From a virus, in the IMG/VR virus record IMGVR_UViG_3300028844_002685, positions 1 to 22,199 of that record: a stretch of 22,199 bases of DNA, one strand, 5' to 3'. This document shows positions 15,459-22,199 of the stretch, piece after piece (the first letter of the stretch is position 1; every line of letters begins with the position of its first letter). The notes below the pieces were generated by a model. It saw nothing but the letters and a program-made list of their open reading frames with translations, ran no database searches and was not told the DNA's origin. Made by a program: the position numbers and the translations under genes.

Positions 15459-15973
15459 GCGGAGTAAATGTAAGCAGGGATAGAAACGATCCCATTGTGT
15501 ATTTTGAGGTCGATGATCTCGTCAAAGACCTAGCAACAATCTCAGATTTGCCACCAGAACAGATTACCGAAAATATCTTTGAGGACTTAGGCCAGCAGAT
15601 TGCTACCAAAGCCCAGCAACTAGCACCGCGCAAAACAGGCGCATTGGCTCAATCTATTAAACACACAGTTGTTAAAGGCGTTCAATTAGAAGTTGGCAGT
15701 GATCTTGAGTACGCAATGTTTCAGGAGTTTGGTACTGCGACTCGTGGTGAGTTCCCAGGTCAGCCGTACAAGATTCGCCCTAAGAAACCAGGGGGAAAAT
15801 TAGTCTTCAAGATTGGTAATAAGACCATCAGGACCAAGGAAGTAAACCACCCTGGTATTCCTGCCCGACCCTACATACGACCAGCGGCTTTAGAGGTAAT
15901 GGAACCAATGCTTGAAAAATTGTCAGAAAGAGGCCAAGCGTTTATCGTCAAAGGACCAAAGGCTAATTTCTGA
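15455..15973 (+). CDS. HK97 gp10-like neck / tail completion protein
   Basis: 172 residues. The core reads QLAPRKTGALAQSIKH (about 58-73), VGSDLEYAMFQEFGTATR, and PARPYIRPAALEVMEPML near the C-terminus. This is the standard HK97 gp10-like pattern: 'aPvxTGxLrxSI', 'Ya..vEfGT', 'PFlrPA'. The family occurs at the head-tail joint and supports tail attachment or completion. It overlaps both neighbours by 1 to 4 bases, in the usual adaptor, stopper, gp10, terminator order. Confidence 0.9.
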   Translation: MSGVNVSRDRNDPIVYFEVDDLVKDLATISDLPPEQITENIFEDLGQQIATKAQQLAPRKTGALAQSIKHTVVKGVQLEVGSDLEYAMFQEFGTATRGEFPGQPYKIRPKKPGGKLVFKIGNKTIRTKEVNHPGIPARPYIRPAALEVMEPMLEKLSERGQAFIVKGPKANF

Positions 15974-16431
15974 TGCTATCTCGTAGGAATCTCACCGCTA
16001 TGCTGGTGAGTGCGCTAGCGGCAGATACTACCTTCGCTGTAGGTGATGCTCATGTGCCGGAAGCAGGAACGTATGGCTGGTCAGGAACGCCAGGAGCAAT
16101 TGGGTCTACATATCACCCTTACAGCATTATCACTCCTATGTCGGCTTCTCGTCCTAGTGGGCCTTTGGCGGATAGCCATGCGGATTGGCAAATCCCTTAT
16201 ACGATCAGTTCGTTTGGAACTACGCGGGAACAAGCCGAATGGATTGCCGATCTCGCCAGGGGAGCACTCATAGACCAACGCGGTCTTACCTTTGACGGTG
16301 GTGATGGTACTTACACGATTCAGCAAGTAAGAGTTGAATCAATTGGTGGGATGCAACGATCCGACCAGTTAGAGCCACCCACTTTTGGTCAAACTGACCA
16401 AATCGCTATATGGATAACGAAAGGAATCTGA
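15973..16431 (+). CDS. Tail terminator protein
   Basis: 152 residues. ATG shares one base with the preceding stop. The protein has a helical start (LSRRNLTAMLVSALA), the central WQIPYTISSFGTTREQAEWIA pattern with strand, turn and helix, and a final strand (DQIAIWITKG). That is the architecture of tail terminators (lambda gpU-like fold), which cap the growing tail tube and join it to the neck. Position between gp10-like and tube genes agrees. Sequence alone gives only moderate support. Confidence 0.7.
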   Translation: MLSRRNLTAMLVSALAADTTFAVGDAHVPEAGTYGWSGTPGAIGSTYHPYSIITPMSASRPSGPLADSHADWQIPYTISSFGTTREQAEWIADLARGALIDQRGLTFDGGDGTYTIQQVRVESIGGMQRSDQLEPPTFGQTDQIAIWITKGI

Positions 16432-16619
16432 TGGCTACAATCACCATTAAAAATCCTCAGAACGGTGAAATCAGAGAGATTTCTCGCTCGGGTCTAGGCC
16501 CGTGGCGGCGTAAAGGCTGGATTTTGCTAGAAGAAGAGAAAAAGGGCTTGAACCCTTTGGCAAACTTAGTTACAGAGGCAAACGCTTCTGAAGATGACTT
16601 GGAAGGTGAGGAGCAGTAA
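16431..16619 (+). CDS. Small protein before the tail tube gene, function unknown
   Basis: 62 residues. An in-frame ATG at 16410 exists, but ATG 16431 is preceded by AAGGAATCTG and overlaps the previous stop (TGATG), so it is preferred. The sequence has an N-terminal strand-like part (MATITIKNPQNGEIREI), then GPWRRKGWILL, and an acidic C-terminus (ASEDDLEGEEQ). Small genes with a 'KGW' element are frequent in front of tube genes in siphophages, but no function is established that I can name. GAGGAG near its end serves as the ribosome site for the tube gene. Confidence 0.65.
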   Translation: MATITIKNPQNGEIREISRSGLGPWRRKGWILLEEEKKGLNPLANLVTEANASEDDLEGEEQ

Positions 16620-17098
16620 TGGCTCGCTTGATCCCCAATGAAAGCACATGGGTTGGCTGGGTCGCCAGCATTGCTGACACTACCGGCCTAACCACTACCG
16701 CTAGTGAGGTATCAGGAGCAACCGTGGTAACGCCGTGGTTGATTAGCCTGAACGCGACTTCGCAGGGAAACACTGTTCCTACGCCGTCGTTTGACACGCT
16801 GTTTGAGACCACCATTCCCGGTACCGTCTCAGCGCAGTTCTCGGCTGACTTCTACCGCGATGACGAGAATGATCTGGCATGGGACACGCTGCCGCGTGGT
16901 GTCACTGGATACTTCTTGATCTCACGCTTTGGCGGTAGCGGTACTGATAACTTGCCTCTTGCTGCTGATGAGGTTGAGGTATGGCCGGTCTCGGTGACCA
17001 GCCGCACCATGCAGAACATGGCATCCAATCAGGTGCTTATGTTCTCTGTGACCTGCTCGGTGCCAATGGAGCCTAACGAAGCGGCTACCATTTCCTAG
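16619..17098 (+). CDS. Major tail (tube) protein
   Basis: 159 residues, beta-rich. ATG shares one base with the preceding stop. The pattern of a tube protein is clear: N-terminal MARLIPNESTWVGWVASIAD, central TPSFDTLFETTIPGTVSAQFSADFYRDD, then GYFLISRFGG and VEVWPVSVTSRT, and a final strand LMFSVTCSVPMEP. It polymerises into hexameric rings that form the tail tube around the tape measure protein. Placement between tail terminator and tail assembly chaperone genes is diagnostic. Confidence 0.88.
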   Translation: MARLIPNESTWVGWVASIADTTGLTTTASEVSGATVVTPWLISLNATSQGNTVPTPSFDTLFETTIPGTVSAQFSADFYRDDENDLAWDTLPRGVTGYFLISRFGGSGTDNLPLAADEVEVWPVSVTSRTMQNMASNQVLMFSVTCSVPMEPNEAATIS

Positions 17099-17117
17099 TT
17101 AAGAAAGGTGCCTGTAA

Positions 17118-17555
17118 ATGCCCAAACAGGACGCTGAAGAAAGAGAACGCCGGACACAGCAGAGTGATTCTGCCAAGCGTGCGACGTTCGACATGCTCAA
17201 GAGCAAGCCGCGCGCAGAGCGCGAAGTGCTCCTGCGGTTACCAAGTGGTGACGGGTTTGAGGAACTTACAATGCTCTTCAGGTCCATCGGTTCACAGGAT
17301 TACGACAAGTTGTTGACTAAGAATCCACCGTCGCAGGAGCAAAAAGCCGAGGGTGGTTCATACAACGTGAACACCTTTGGTCCAGGCTTGCTTTCCCGTG
17401 TGTGCGTTGAACCAGATATGTCAGTCAAAGAATGGTCTGAAATCTGGAACAGCCCAGACTGGAACCGTGGCGAGATGATGCAACTGTTCCTCGTTGCCGT
17501 TGAACTCTGCAATAAGGGGCTGGACATCCCTTTATCAGAGAGCGGCTTAGAGTAG
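17118..17555 (+). CDS. Tail assembly chaperone, short (G-type) product
   Basis: 145 residues. AGAAAGGTG precedes ATG 17118. The protein is acidic and helical with EVLLRLPSGDGFEEL, LFRSIGSQDYDKLL, SPDWNRGEMMQLFLVAVELCN and a short end (PLSESGLE). It lies between tube and tape measure genes. Such proteins bind the tape measure during tail assembly and are absent from the finished virion. CCCTTTA in the slipping phase occurs eight codons before the stop, so a fraction of ribosomes should move to the -1 frame and make a longer product (see next entries). Confidence 0.88.
   Translation: MPKQDAEERERRTQQSDSAKRATFDMLKSKPRAEREVLLRLPSGDGFEELTMLFRSIGSQDYDKLLTKNPPSQEQKAEGGSYNVNTFGPGLLSRVCVEPDMSVKEWSEIWNSPDWNRGEMMQLFLVAVELCNKGLDIPLSESGLE
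17528..17534 (+). other. Programmed -1 ribosomal frameshift site CCCTTTA
   Basis: The heptamer reads C CCT TTA in the zero frame, the canonical X XXY YYZ form, so both tRNAs can re-pair on CCC and TTT after slipping. A weak stem (TAGAGT 17548-17553 with ACTCTA 17563-17568, 9-base loop) lies 13 bases downstream. The -1 frame is open from 17516 to 17902. Confidence 0.85.
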
Positions 17556-17902
17556 ATCACCAACTCTACGCAGAACTAAACCTGTGCAATGAATGGGGAA
17601 TACCTCATTCAGAATTCCTAGATTGGCTGCCGGAAGACAAAGCCAAGGCTCTAGCGTTCGCTATGGAGAAGAACGCTCGTTGCGACTTGTGCGGTACGGC
17701 AGAATGGGAATGGGACGAAAACAATCGCGCCTATGCTCCGACAGAGCATTTCTGTATGGGTTGTTATATGAAGACTGTGTACGGCGAGGGTGAAGCCAAC
17801 ACCCCCGGATCAACAATTAAGTTGGTCCGTACCGATTCAGTCGAGCACGCCAAAAACGTCGTGAAGCAGCGCAAGAGGGCGGCGATGTCTCGTGATGAAT
17901 AA
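17534..17902 (+). CDS. -1 frame extension of the tail assembly chaperone (T part of the GT-type product)
   Basis: This part is expressed as a fusion: 17118-17534 in frame zero, then -1, giving about 261 residues in all. It continues IRERLRVDHQLYAELNLCNE, then GIPHSEFLDWLPEDKAKALA, then two CxxC pairs (CDLCG and FCMGC, about 20 residues apart) likely to bind zinc, and a basic end. LYAEL, SEFLDW, DKAKAL and Cys-pair elements are typical of the long chaperone form of actinobacterial siphophages. The long product recruits tube protein to the tape measure. An ATG at 17663 could in principle start a 79-residue protein, but the conserved sequence begins well before it and it has no clear ribosome site, so frameshifting is the better explanation. 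Confidence 0.85.
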   Translation: MRERLRVDHQLYAELNLCNEWGIPHSEFLDWLPEDKAKALAFAMEKNARCDLCGTAEWEWDENNRAYAPTEHFCMGCYMKTVYGEGEANTPGSTIKLVRTDSVEHAKNVVKQRKRAAMSRDE

Positions 17903-20900
17903 CGAGCGCGAAGCCAAAGTTGTAATTACAGCGGATACAAAGCAGTACAACGAAAACATCAAGACTGCTCACGCAGAAACAGAAAAACTTAATAAGGGTC
18001 TTGGCACTGTTACCGAGAAGATGGACGGTCTTCTCAAGCGAACCGGCAAGAAGATGGTCCTGATTGGATCAGGAACGCTTGCCAGTCTTGCTGCTGCCAG
18101 TACAGCCACCACGCTACTTAATAAGCAAATGAGCGGGCTGGAAGCCACTGCTGTCAATGCTGGCAAGTCAATGGAACGCAGCATGGGTGAAATCACCCAG
18201 AGCATCCGTGATCTGTCTCGTGAAGTACCTATCGCTCGTGGACAACTCATCGGTCTGACCACAACTATTGGTGATTCTGGTATTAGGAATCCACAACAAG
18301 TCATGGACATGACGCGAGAGTTCACTGCTCTTGGTGCTGCTACCGGAGAAGACTCAAACGCTCTTGCAGCCAATACCATTGCGCTGTCGCGTCAGATGGG
18401 CATTGCTAACCGCTCCAACTTAAATCTACAGCGCGCAAATGACGCAACTACAGTGTTGTCGGCAAAGTCTGGCGTAAGTGCCAATCAGATATTGGGATTC
18501 TCACAGAACCTAGCCCCTACCGCTTCGATTGCTGGTCTTTCTGAAAACGAAGTCAAAGGCGTCTCTACAGCGTTTGCACGCGCCGGAGAAGACGGTTCGC
18601 GTTCAGCCAACATCTTCAACAAATTGGCTAACGACATTACTTACATGCAGCAATCTGGTTCGCCAGACTTAGATAAGTACGCTGCCGTTCTTGGTACTAC
18701 CAGAAAACAAATCGATAAAATGTCTCCCGTAGACATTTTGGACAAATTAACTAATCAAGTTGCAATGGATGGCAAGAACGGCCAAGACACGTTGCGGTAC
18801 TTGGGCTTTGACTCTATTCGTGCTCAAAAGGCTTTGCAGGGACTCGCCAACGAAGGTGGAGTCAGAAAGTGGATTAATACTGCCAATAGAGCGTCTGACA
18901 GTGAAGAAAACGAAACGCAAATGGCAGCGGACGTAGCCTTCAGCGGTCTTAGCGACTCGATGGAGGTAATGCGTAATAAGTTCACGGACCTCACCACCAC
19001 TGTTGGTACTCCGATGATGAACATTCTGAAGAGTCTTACAGACGCATTCAACAAACTTCTGACTATCGTGGAGCCAATTGCAGATGCTTTTGCCAAAGTC
19101 TTAGGAGTATTAGGTTCTCTCGGTGGTGCTGGCTTAGTTGCCGGTGGTCTGGCATTGAAATCGTGGGCAGGAATCTCTACACCCGCAATTGCTAAGAGAG
19201 TGGTGTCTTCCACTCCTGTTCAATCTATGCGCTTTGGCTTTGCACATGGCAGGTTTGATGCCGCAGGGATGTCTCGACCCAATGATGCTATGTCGCGTAG
19301 TTTGGCTCAGCCAGCGGGAGCAAACGGCGTAGGAAGAGTCAACCGTGGCTTGTACACCATGATGACTGGACTGGGCCGCGTAGCAGGGCCAGGAACAGCC
19401 CAGGGTGGCCCTGGTGGTTTGGGTGGCTTCTTTAGAACCGGCACCAACATGGCTCTCATGGGTGCTGGTGCAGCGATTAATAACCCAGGCGGATTGCTCT
19501 CAATGAAAGCCATTGAGCAGCACTACGACAAAGTGCGTAACCCCAATGGTCTTGGTCGTATTGGTGACCAAAGACAGCCAGGTGCGTTCCGTAACTTCTG
19601 GGGCGCTTTAACAAAGGGCGGCACACAACAAATTCTTGGTGATAAGCCAAAAACACCAGCGGATATTAAAGCCGCAAAGCGCGCAAAGATGTCACCGTCT
19701 GAACGCTTCCTAGACAAAATGTTTGCGAAAATCCGCGCCCAGATCACCAAGATTCTCAGTTGGCTAGAGACTGCCTGGAAGAAGGCGACTCAGACAATGG
19801 TTGCCGGTATTTCTGCCGCGACTAAAGCAGTATCTACAGCGTTCATGTCAGCCAGTGTCGCAACGTATGAGTTTGTTAAAGCAATGGCTATTGCTACTGG
19901 TAATCACACAAGAGCCGCAGCAGCCAGTACTGCAATAGCCGGATCAATGGCTGGCTTTGCCACTTTGGGCAAGAAGTTGAATGAAGGTTTTACCGACGCA
20001 GCCAACACCACTGTAACGAAAGTAAAGCAAACAGCAGGCGGGGCAGCAGCCGGAGCGGAAGCGGCAGCAAGAAAAGCGAATGCTTCAGCAGCAGGAGCAG
20101 AAGCCAAAGCCAGAGTTGCCAACGTAAGGCAAATTGCCGCAACTACTCCTGTGCTTACCATGCTACGAACTCAACTTGGTAATACCACTAAGAGTTTTGC
20201 AAAATTAGTTCTTGCCACGACAAGAGCATCTGCTTCAATGGCCGCTATCGGTCTTGGCGCAGGCGCAAGAATGGGCGTTAAGGGCGTAGCGGCTGGCGCA
20301 AAAGGGCTTGCTGGTATGGCCGGTGGACTTATAGGTATGGGGCCAGTAGCGGGTGGCGCTTTGCTGGCTGGCGGCGCAATTGCTTATGGGGCTTACAAAT
20401 CTACACAGGCAGAAGACAAGGCTTATGACAAACTCAACGAGTTCAATGAAACAATCCCAGCGTCAACATCAGGTCTGAAAGCCTACAACGACGCTTTAGG
20501 TGTATCGACACAAGCGCTTATTGGCTGGGCAGGCAGATTTGAGAAATCCGCTGAGACTACTGAAGAAGCAACCGAAATGGACCGCGCTAAGTACAACGCG
20601 GATCAACAAGAGGGTTACACCGACCCCAAAGTAGAAAAGGCTGACGAGCAGGCACTGATGAATCTCATCGCTACGATGGGGAACGCCAGCGTCAAAAATA
20701 TGGAGCAGATGTCGGCAGACATCGTAAAGAGGTTCGGACACAACACCGAAGCGTCCAGAAGGCTGCTGGACGCAATATCCCAGACTGGTAATCAAGGCGA
20801 TTTCGTTCCGGTGGACTACGGATCGGGCATTCCAGACACTTTCGGTATCGCAACAGGTTATGAAGGCGTTGGCTGGTGGAACAACTTTCAGGCAAAAGTA

Positions 20901-22199
20901 GGGTGGGACGACAGCGCATATTACGGGGAAAACTCGCCGCTTCTTGCTAATGCAGCAATGGTTTCAATGACTGCTGCTCAAAATGCCAGCAATAAAAAAG
21001 AAAAATTCTGGTCACTTGATCCAGAAGTCGATAAAGAAATGTCAGCGAGGATTGACCTTACTGAGTCCACTCAAGCCATTACCGGCGCGTTCCAGAATTT
21101 GTCGAGTGAAGCAGACCATCAAACTGAAGGCTTAGGCCAGTGGTGGGGCAACGCGCTCGACAGTATTGGTTATGACGGTGACGCTGAATCCACAGCACAA
21201 GCAAACGCCGTAGTCTTCTCAGAGGCGCAACGTCTTGGTATAGATACCGAATCTGATGAATTCAGAGACTTTATGAAGAAGCAGGACTTAGCCAATCCTA
21301 CGACTTTCAGCAGACAAAGAATGGAAGCACTGGCGGCTCAAGGCTTCAGCGAAGAAGATCAGGTCTGGGAATTCTTCTTGAAGCCAATGATGTTGGAGAC
21401 AGGCAACCTGCCTGAAGGTATGGATATGGAGACTTTCAACAGTCTCTCCAATCTTGATGAATTCGAGGCGAAAACAACTTCAAGAGAAACAGCCGTAGCC
21501 GCTCAAGAGATGAAAGAACTTGGCACTATTGCCGGTACTTACGGTAACGACGAACTTAATACTCAACTGAATCAAGTCGCTGATGGCATGAGCGATTTGA
21601 TGAAGACTGATGGCACTACTGCTGGCGTTATTCAAGACGCCATTAACAACCGTGAAGACCCAGTAAAGGCAATCAAAGCGCGTGATGCAGCAATCGGGAT
21701 GCTTGAAGGCATTGAAGGCGCAACAATGTCTACCGCCGATCAAATCACTATGCTGACCACGCTTGAGTCCAAGAATCCTAAAGCGGCTGAGATATTCCAG
21801 GCAGCAAAAGCAAAAATTATTGAACAAGAGCAACGCTCGCTGCAAGGTACTAATCAAGCAGTGCAGTTCGCTTCAGTGCAGGAAAGATTCACGGAAGCAG
21901 CCGAAAATATCCAAATCGGTAACACTACGCCAGAGATGATTCAGCAGGCAGAAGACTCAAAGAAAGCATTGGAAGACACCTACGCTTCGCTGTATGTGAT
22001 GATAAAAAATTACGAGAAGGGCCGTGCGCGCGAAGAAGAGGACCACAGACGTAATCGCGCATACCAAGAAGAAGATTACAGCCGAAGTGTCATGCACTCT
22101 AAGGAAGACTTCTACCGCGCCCGTCGTCATCAGACCGCAGACTTCCACAGAAACATGGAGCGCCAGGAAGAGGCGTACCAGATTCGTCTGCAACGGATG
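17895..22199 (+). CDS. Tail tape measure protein (3' partial)
   Basis: At least 1435 residues; the frame stays open to the window end. ATG 17895 overlaps the end of the chaperone frame (stop at 17900-17902). Residues about 90-330 match the TP901-type tape measure core (EVPIARGQLIGLTTTIGDSG, MTREFTALGAATG, TRKQIDKMSPVDIL). Hydrophobic segments lie at 54-76, 402-421 (VLGVLGSLGGAGLVAGGLAL) and 804-834 (Gly/Ala-rich); tape measure membrane segments often help form the DNA-entry channel. An Ala-rich helical stretch (AAAGAEAAARKANASAAGAE) lies near 715-735. From residue 1382 an 11-residue repeat with regularly spaced aromatic residues begins. No lysozyme or peptidase domain was found in the visible part. 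It sets tail length and is ejected or forms a channel at infection. Confidence 0.95.
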   Translation, partial: MNNEREAKVVITADTKQYNENIKTAHAETEKLNKGLGTVTEKMDGLLKRTGKKMVLIGSGTLASLAAASTATTLLNKQMSGLEATAVNAGKSMERSMGEITQSIRDLSREVPIARGQLIGLTTTIGDSGIRNPQQVMDMTREFTALGAATGEDSNALAANTIALSRQMGIANRSNLNLQRANDATTVLSAKSGVSANQILGFSQNLAPTASIAGLSENEVKGVSTAFARAGEDGSRSANIFNKLANDITYMQQSGSPDLDKYAAVLGTTRKQIDKMSPVDILDKLTNQVAMDGKNGQDTLRYLGFDSIRAQKALQGLANEGGVRKWINTANRASDSEENETQMAADVAFSGLSDSMEVMRNKFTDLTTTVGTPMMNILKSLTDAFNKLLTIVEPIADAFAKVLGVLGSLGGAGLVAGGLALKSWAGISTPAIAKRVVSSTPVQSMRFGFAHGRFDAAGMSRPNDAMSRSLAQPAGANGVGRVNRGLYTMMTGLGRVAGPGTAQGGPGGLGGFFRTGTNMALMGAGAAINNPGGLLSMKAIEQHYDKVRNPNGLGRIGDQRQPGAFRNFWGALTKGGTQQILGDKPKTPADIKAAKRAKMSPSERFLDKMFAKIRAQITKILSWLETAWKKATQTMVAGISAATKAVSTAFMSASVATYEFVKAMAIATGNHTRAAAASTAIAGSMAGFATLGKKLNEGFTDAANTTVTKVKQTAGGAAAGAEAAARKANASAAGAEAKARVANVRQIAATTPVLTMLRTQLGNTTKSFAKLVLATTRASASMAAIGLGAGARMGVKGVAAGAKGLAGMAGGLIGMGPVAGGALLAGGAIAYGAYKSTQAEDKAYDKLNEFNETIPASTSGLKAYNDALGVSTQALIGWAGRFEKSAETTEEATEMDRAKYNADQQEGYTDPKVEKADEQALMNLIATMGNASVKNMEQMSADIVKRFGHNTEASRRLLDAISQTGNQGDFVPVDYGSGIPDTFGIATGYEGVGWWNNFQAKVGWDDSAYYGENSPLLANAAMVSMTAAQNASNKKEKFWSLDPEVDKEMSARIDLTESTQAITGAFQNLSSEADHQTEGLGQWWGNALDSIGYDGDAESTAQANAVVFSEAQRLGIDTESDEFRDFMKKQDLANPTTFSRQRMEALAAQGFSEEDQVWEFFLKPMMLETGNLPEGMDMETFNSLSNLDEFEAKTTSRETAVAAQEMKELGTIAGTYGNDELNTQLNQVADGMSDLMKTDGTTAGVIQDAINNREDPVKAIKARDAAIGMLEGIEGATMSTADQITMLTTLESKNPKAAEIFQAAKAKIIEQEQRSLQGTNQAVQFASVQERFTEAAENIQIGNTTPEMIQQAEDSKKALEDTYASLYVMIKNYEKGRAREEEDHRRNRAYQEEDYSRSVMHSKEDFYRARRHQTADFHRNMERQEEAYQIRLQRM
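22038..22199 (+). repeat. 11-residue (33-base) repeats in the tape measure protein, continuing past the window
   Basis: From residue 1382 successive 11-residue units start EDH, EDY, EDF, ADF and EAY, each followed by basic and polar residues, with the aromatic or His residue always in third place. At least four full units and the beginning of a fifth are visible. Regular 11-residue repeats are known from tape measure proteins and fit a right-handed or straight coiled coil along the tail lumen. Confidence 0.75.

Noticed and set aside
17663-17902. Independent 79-residue zinc-ribbon gene
   Set aside because: Conserved chaperone sequence in this frame begins about 120 bases earlier and a canonical slippery site links it to the upstream gene, so it is the frameshift extension.
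18824-19213. 129-codon - strand frame, and other - strand frames in 17969-22193
   Set aside because: All lie opposite the continuous tape measure frame, and their products are low-complexity shadows.
1-22199. tRNA genes, CRISPR array, insertion sequence or attachment site
   Set aside because: No cloverleaf-like sequence, spaced identical direct repeats, terminal inverted repeats or transposase/integrase sequence was seen. Genes are packed with almost no free space.

Overview
The window is a late structural (virion) module of a tailed double-stranded DNA phage or prophage. Every supportable gene lies on the + strand, and most neighbours overlap by 1 to 4 bases or are spaced by less than 70. 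No chromosomal housekeeping gene, integrase, tRNA, rRNA, insertion sequence or CRISPR array was seen. The long tape measure, the tail-tube protein and the frameshifted chaperone gene indicate a long non-contractile tail (siphovirus morphology). The head-tail joining genes, the GTG starts and the Cys-rich chaperone extension resemble those of phages of Gram-positive, especially actinobacterial, hosts. Base composition looks roughly balanced rather than GC-rich, so a lower-GC actinobacterium is possible, but the host call is weak.

Left part (1-4720): a very large protein, truncated by the window edge, ends in a complete CbxX/EccA-type AAA+ ATPase domain. A basic protein with an HExxH zinc-protease motif follows. 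Neither is a standard head-assembly part. They read into a MuF-type minor head protein through 4-base overlaps, so the three probably form one translationally coupled cassette. This resembles the 'polyvalent protein' arrangement, in which phages package effector or enzyme proteins with the DNA.

Head part (4717-10378): MuF protein with an unusual C-terminal extension, an XkdF-type maturation protease fused to a long Gly/Ala-containing N-terminal region, a small Gly/Ala-rich basic protein, scaffold, decoration protein and major capsid protein. A strong rho-independent terminator follows the capsid gene.

Accessory virion part (10395-14515): a small protein with a Lys/Ala/Pro tail, then a 770-residue protein that starts with the same ~52-residue domain and continues into about 23 copies of a ~22-residue beta-type repeat and a separate C-terminal domain. 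This is a good candidate for a capsid-anchored fibre. A basic protein with paired Gly/Ala segments and a small beta-rich structural protein complete this part.

Neck and tail part (14525-22199): head-tail adaptor, DUF6093-like stopper, HK97 gp10-like protein, tail terminator, a small protein, tail-tube protein, tail assembly chaperone with a canonical -1 slippery site (CCCTTTA), and a tape measure protein that runs off the window after 1435 codons.

Most unusual points: the AAA+ / zincin / MuF cassette; the paired Gly/Ala-segment layout shared by three neighbouring proteins (possible ejected, membrane-active internal proteins); and the duplicated N-terminal anchor domain used on a repeat fibre. 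All family assignments come from reading the sequence; no database search was run.
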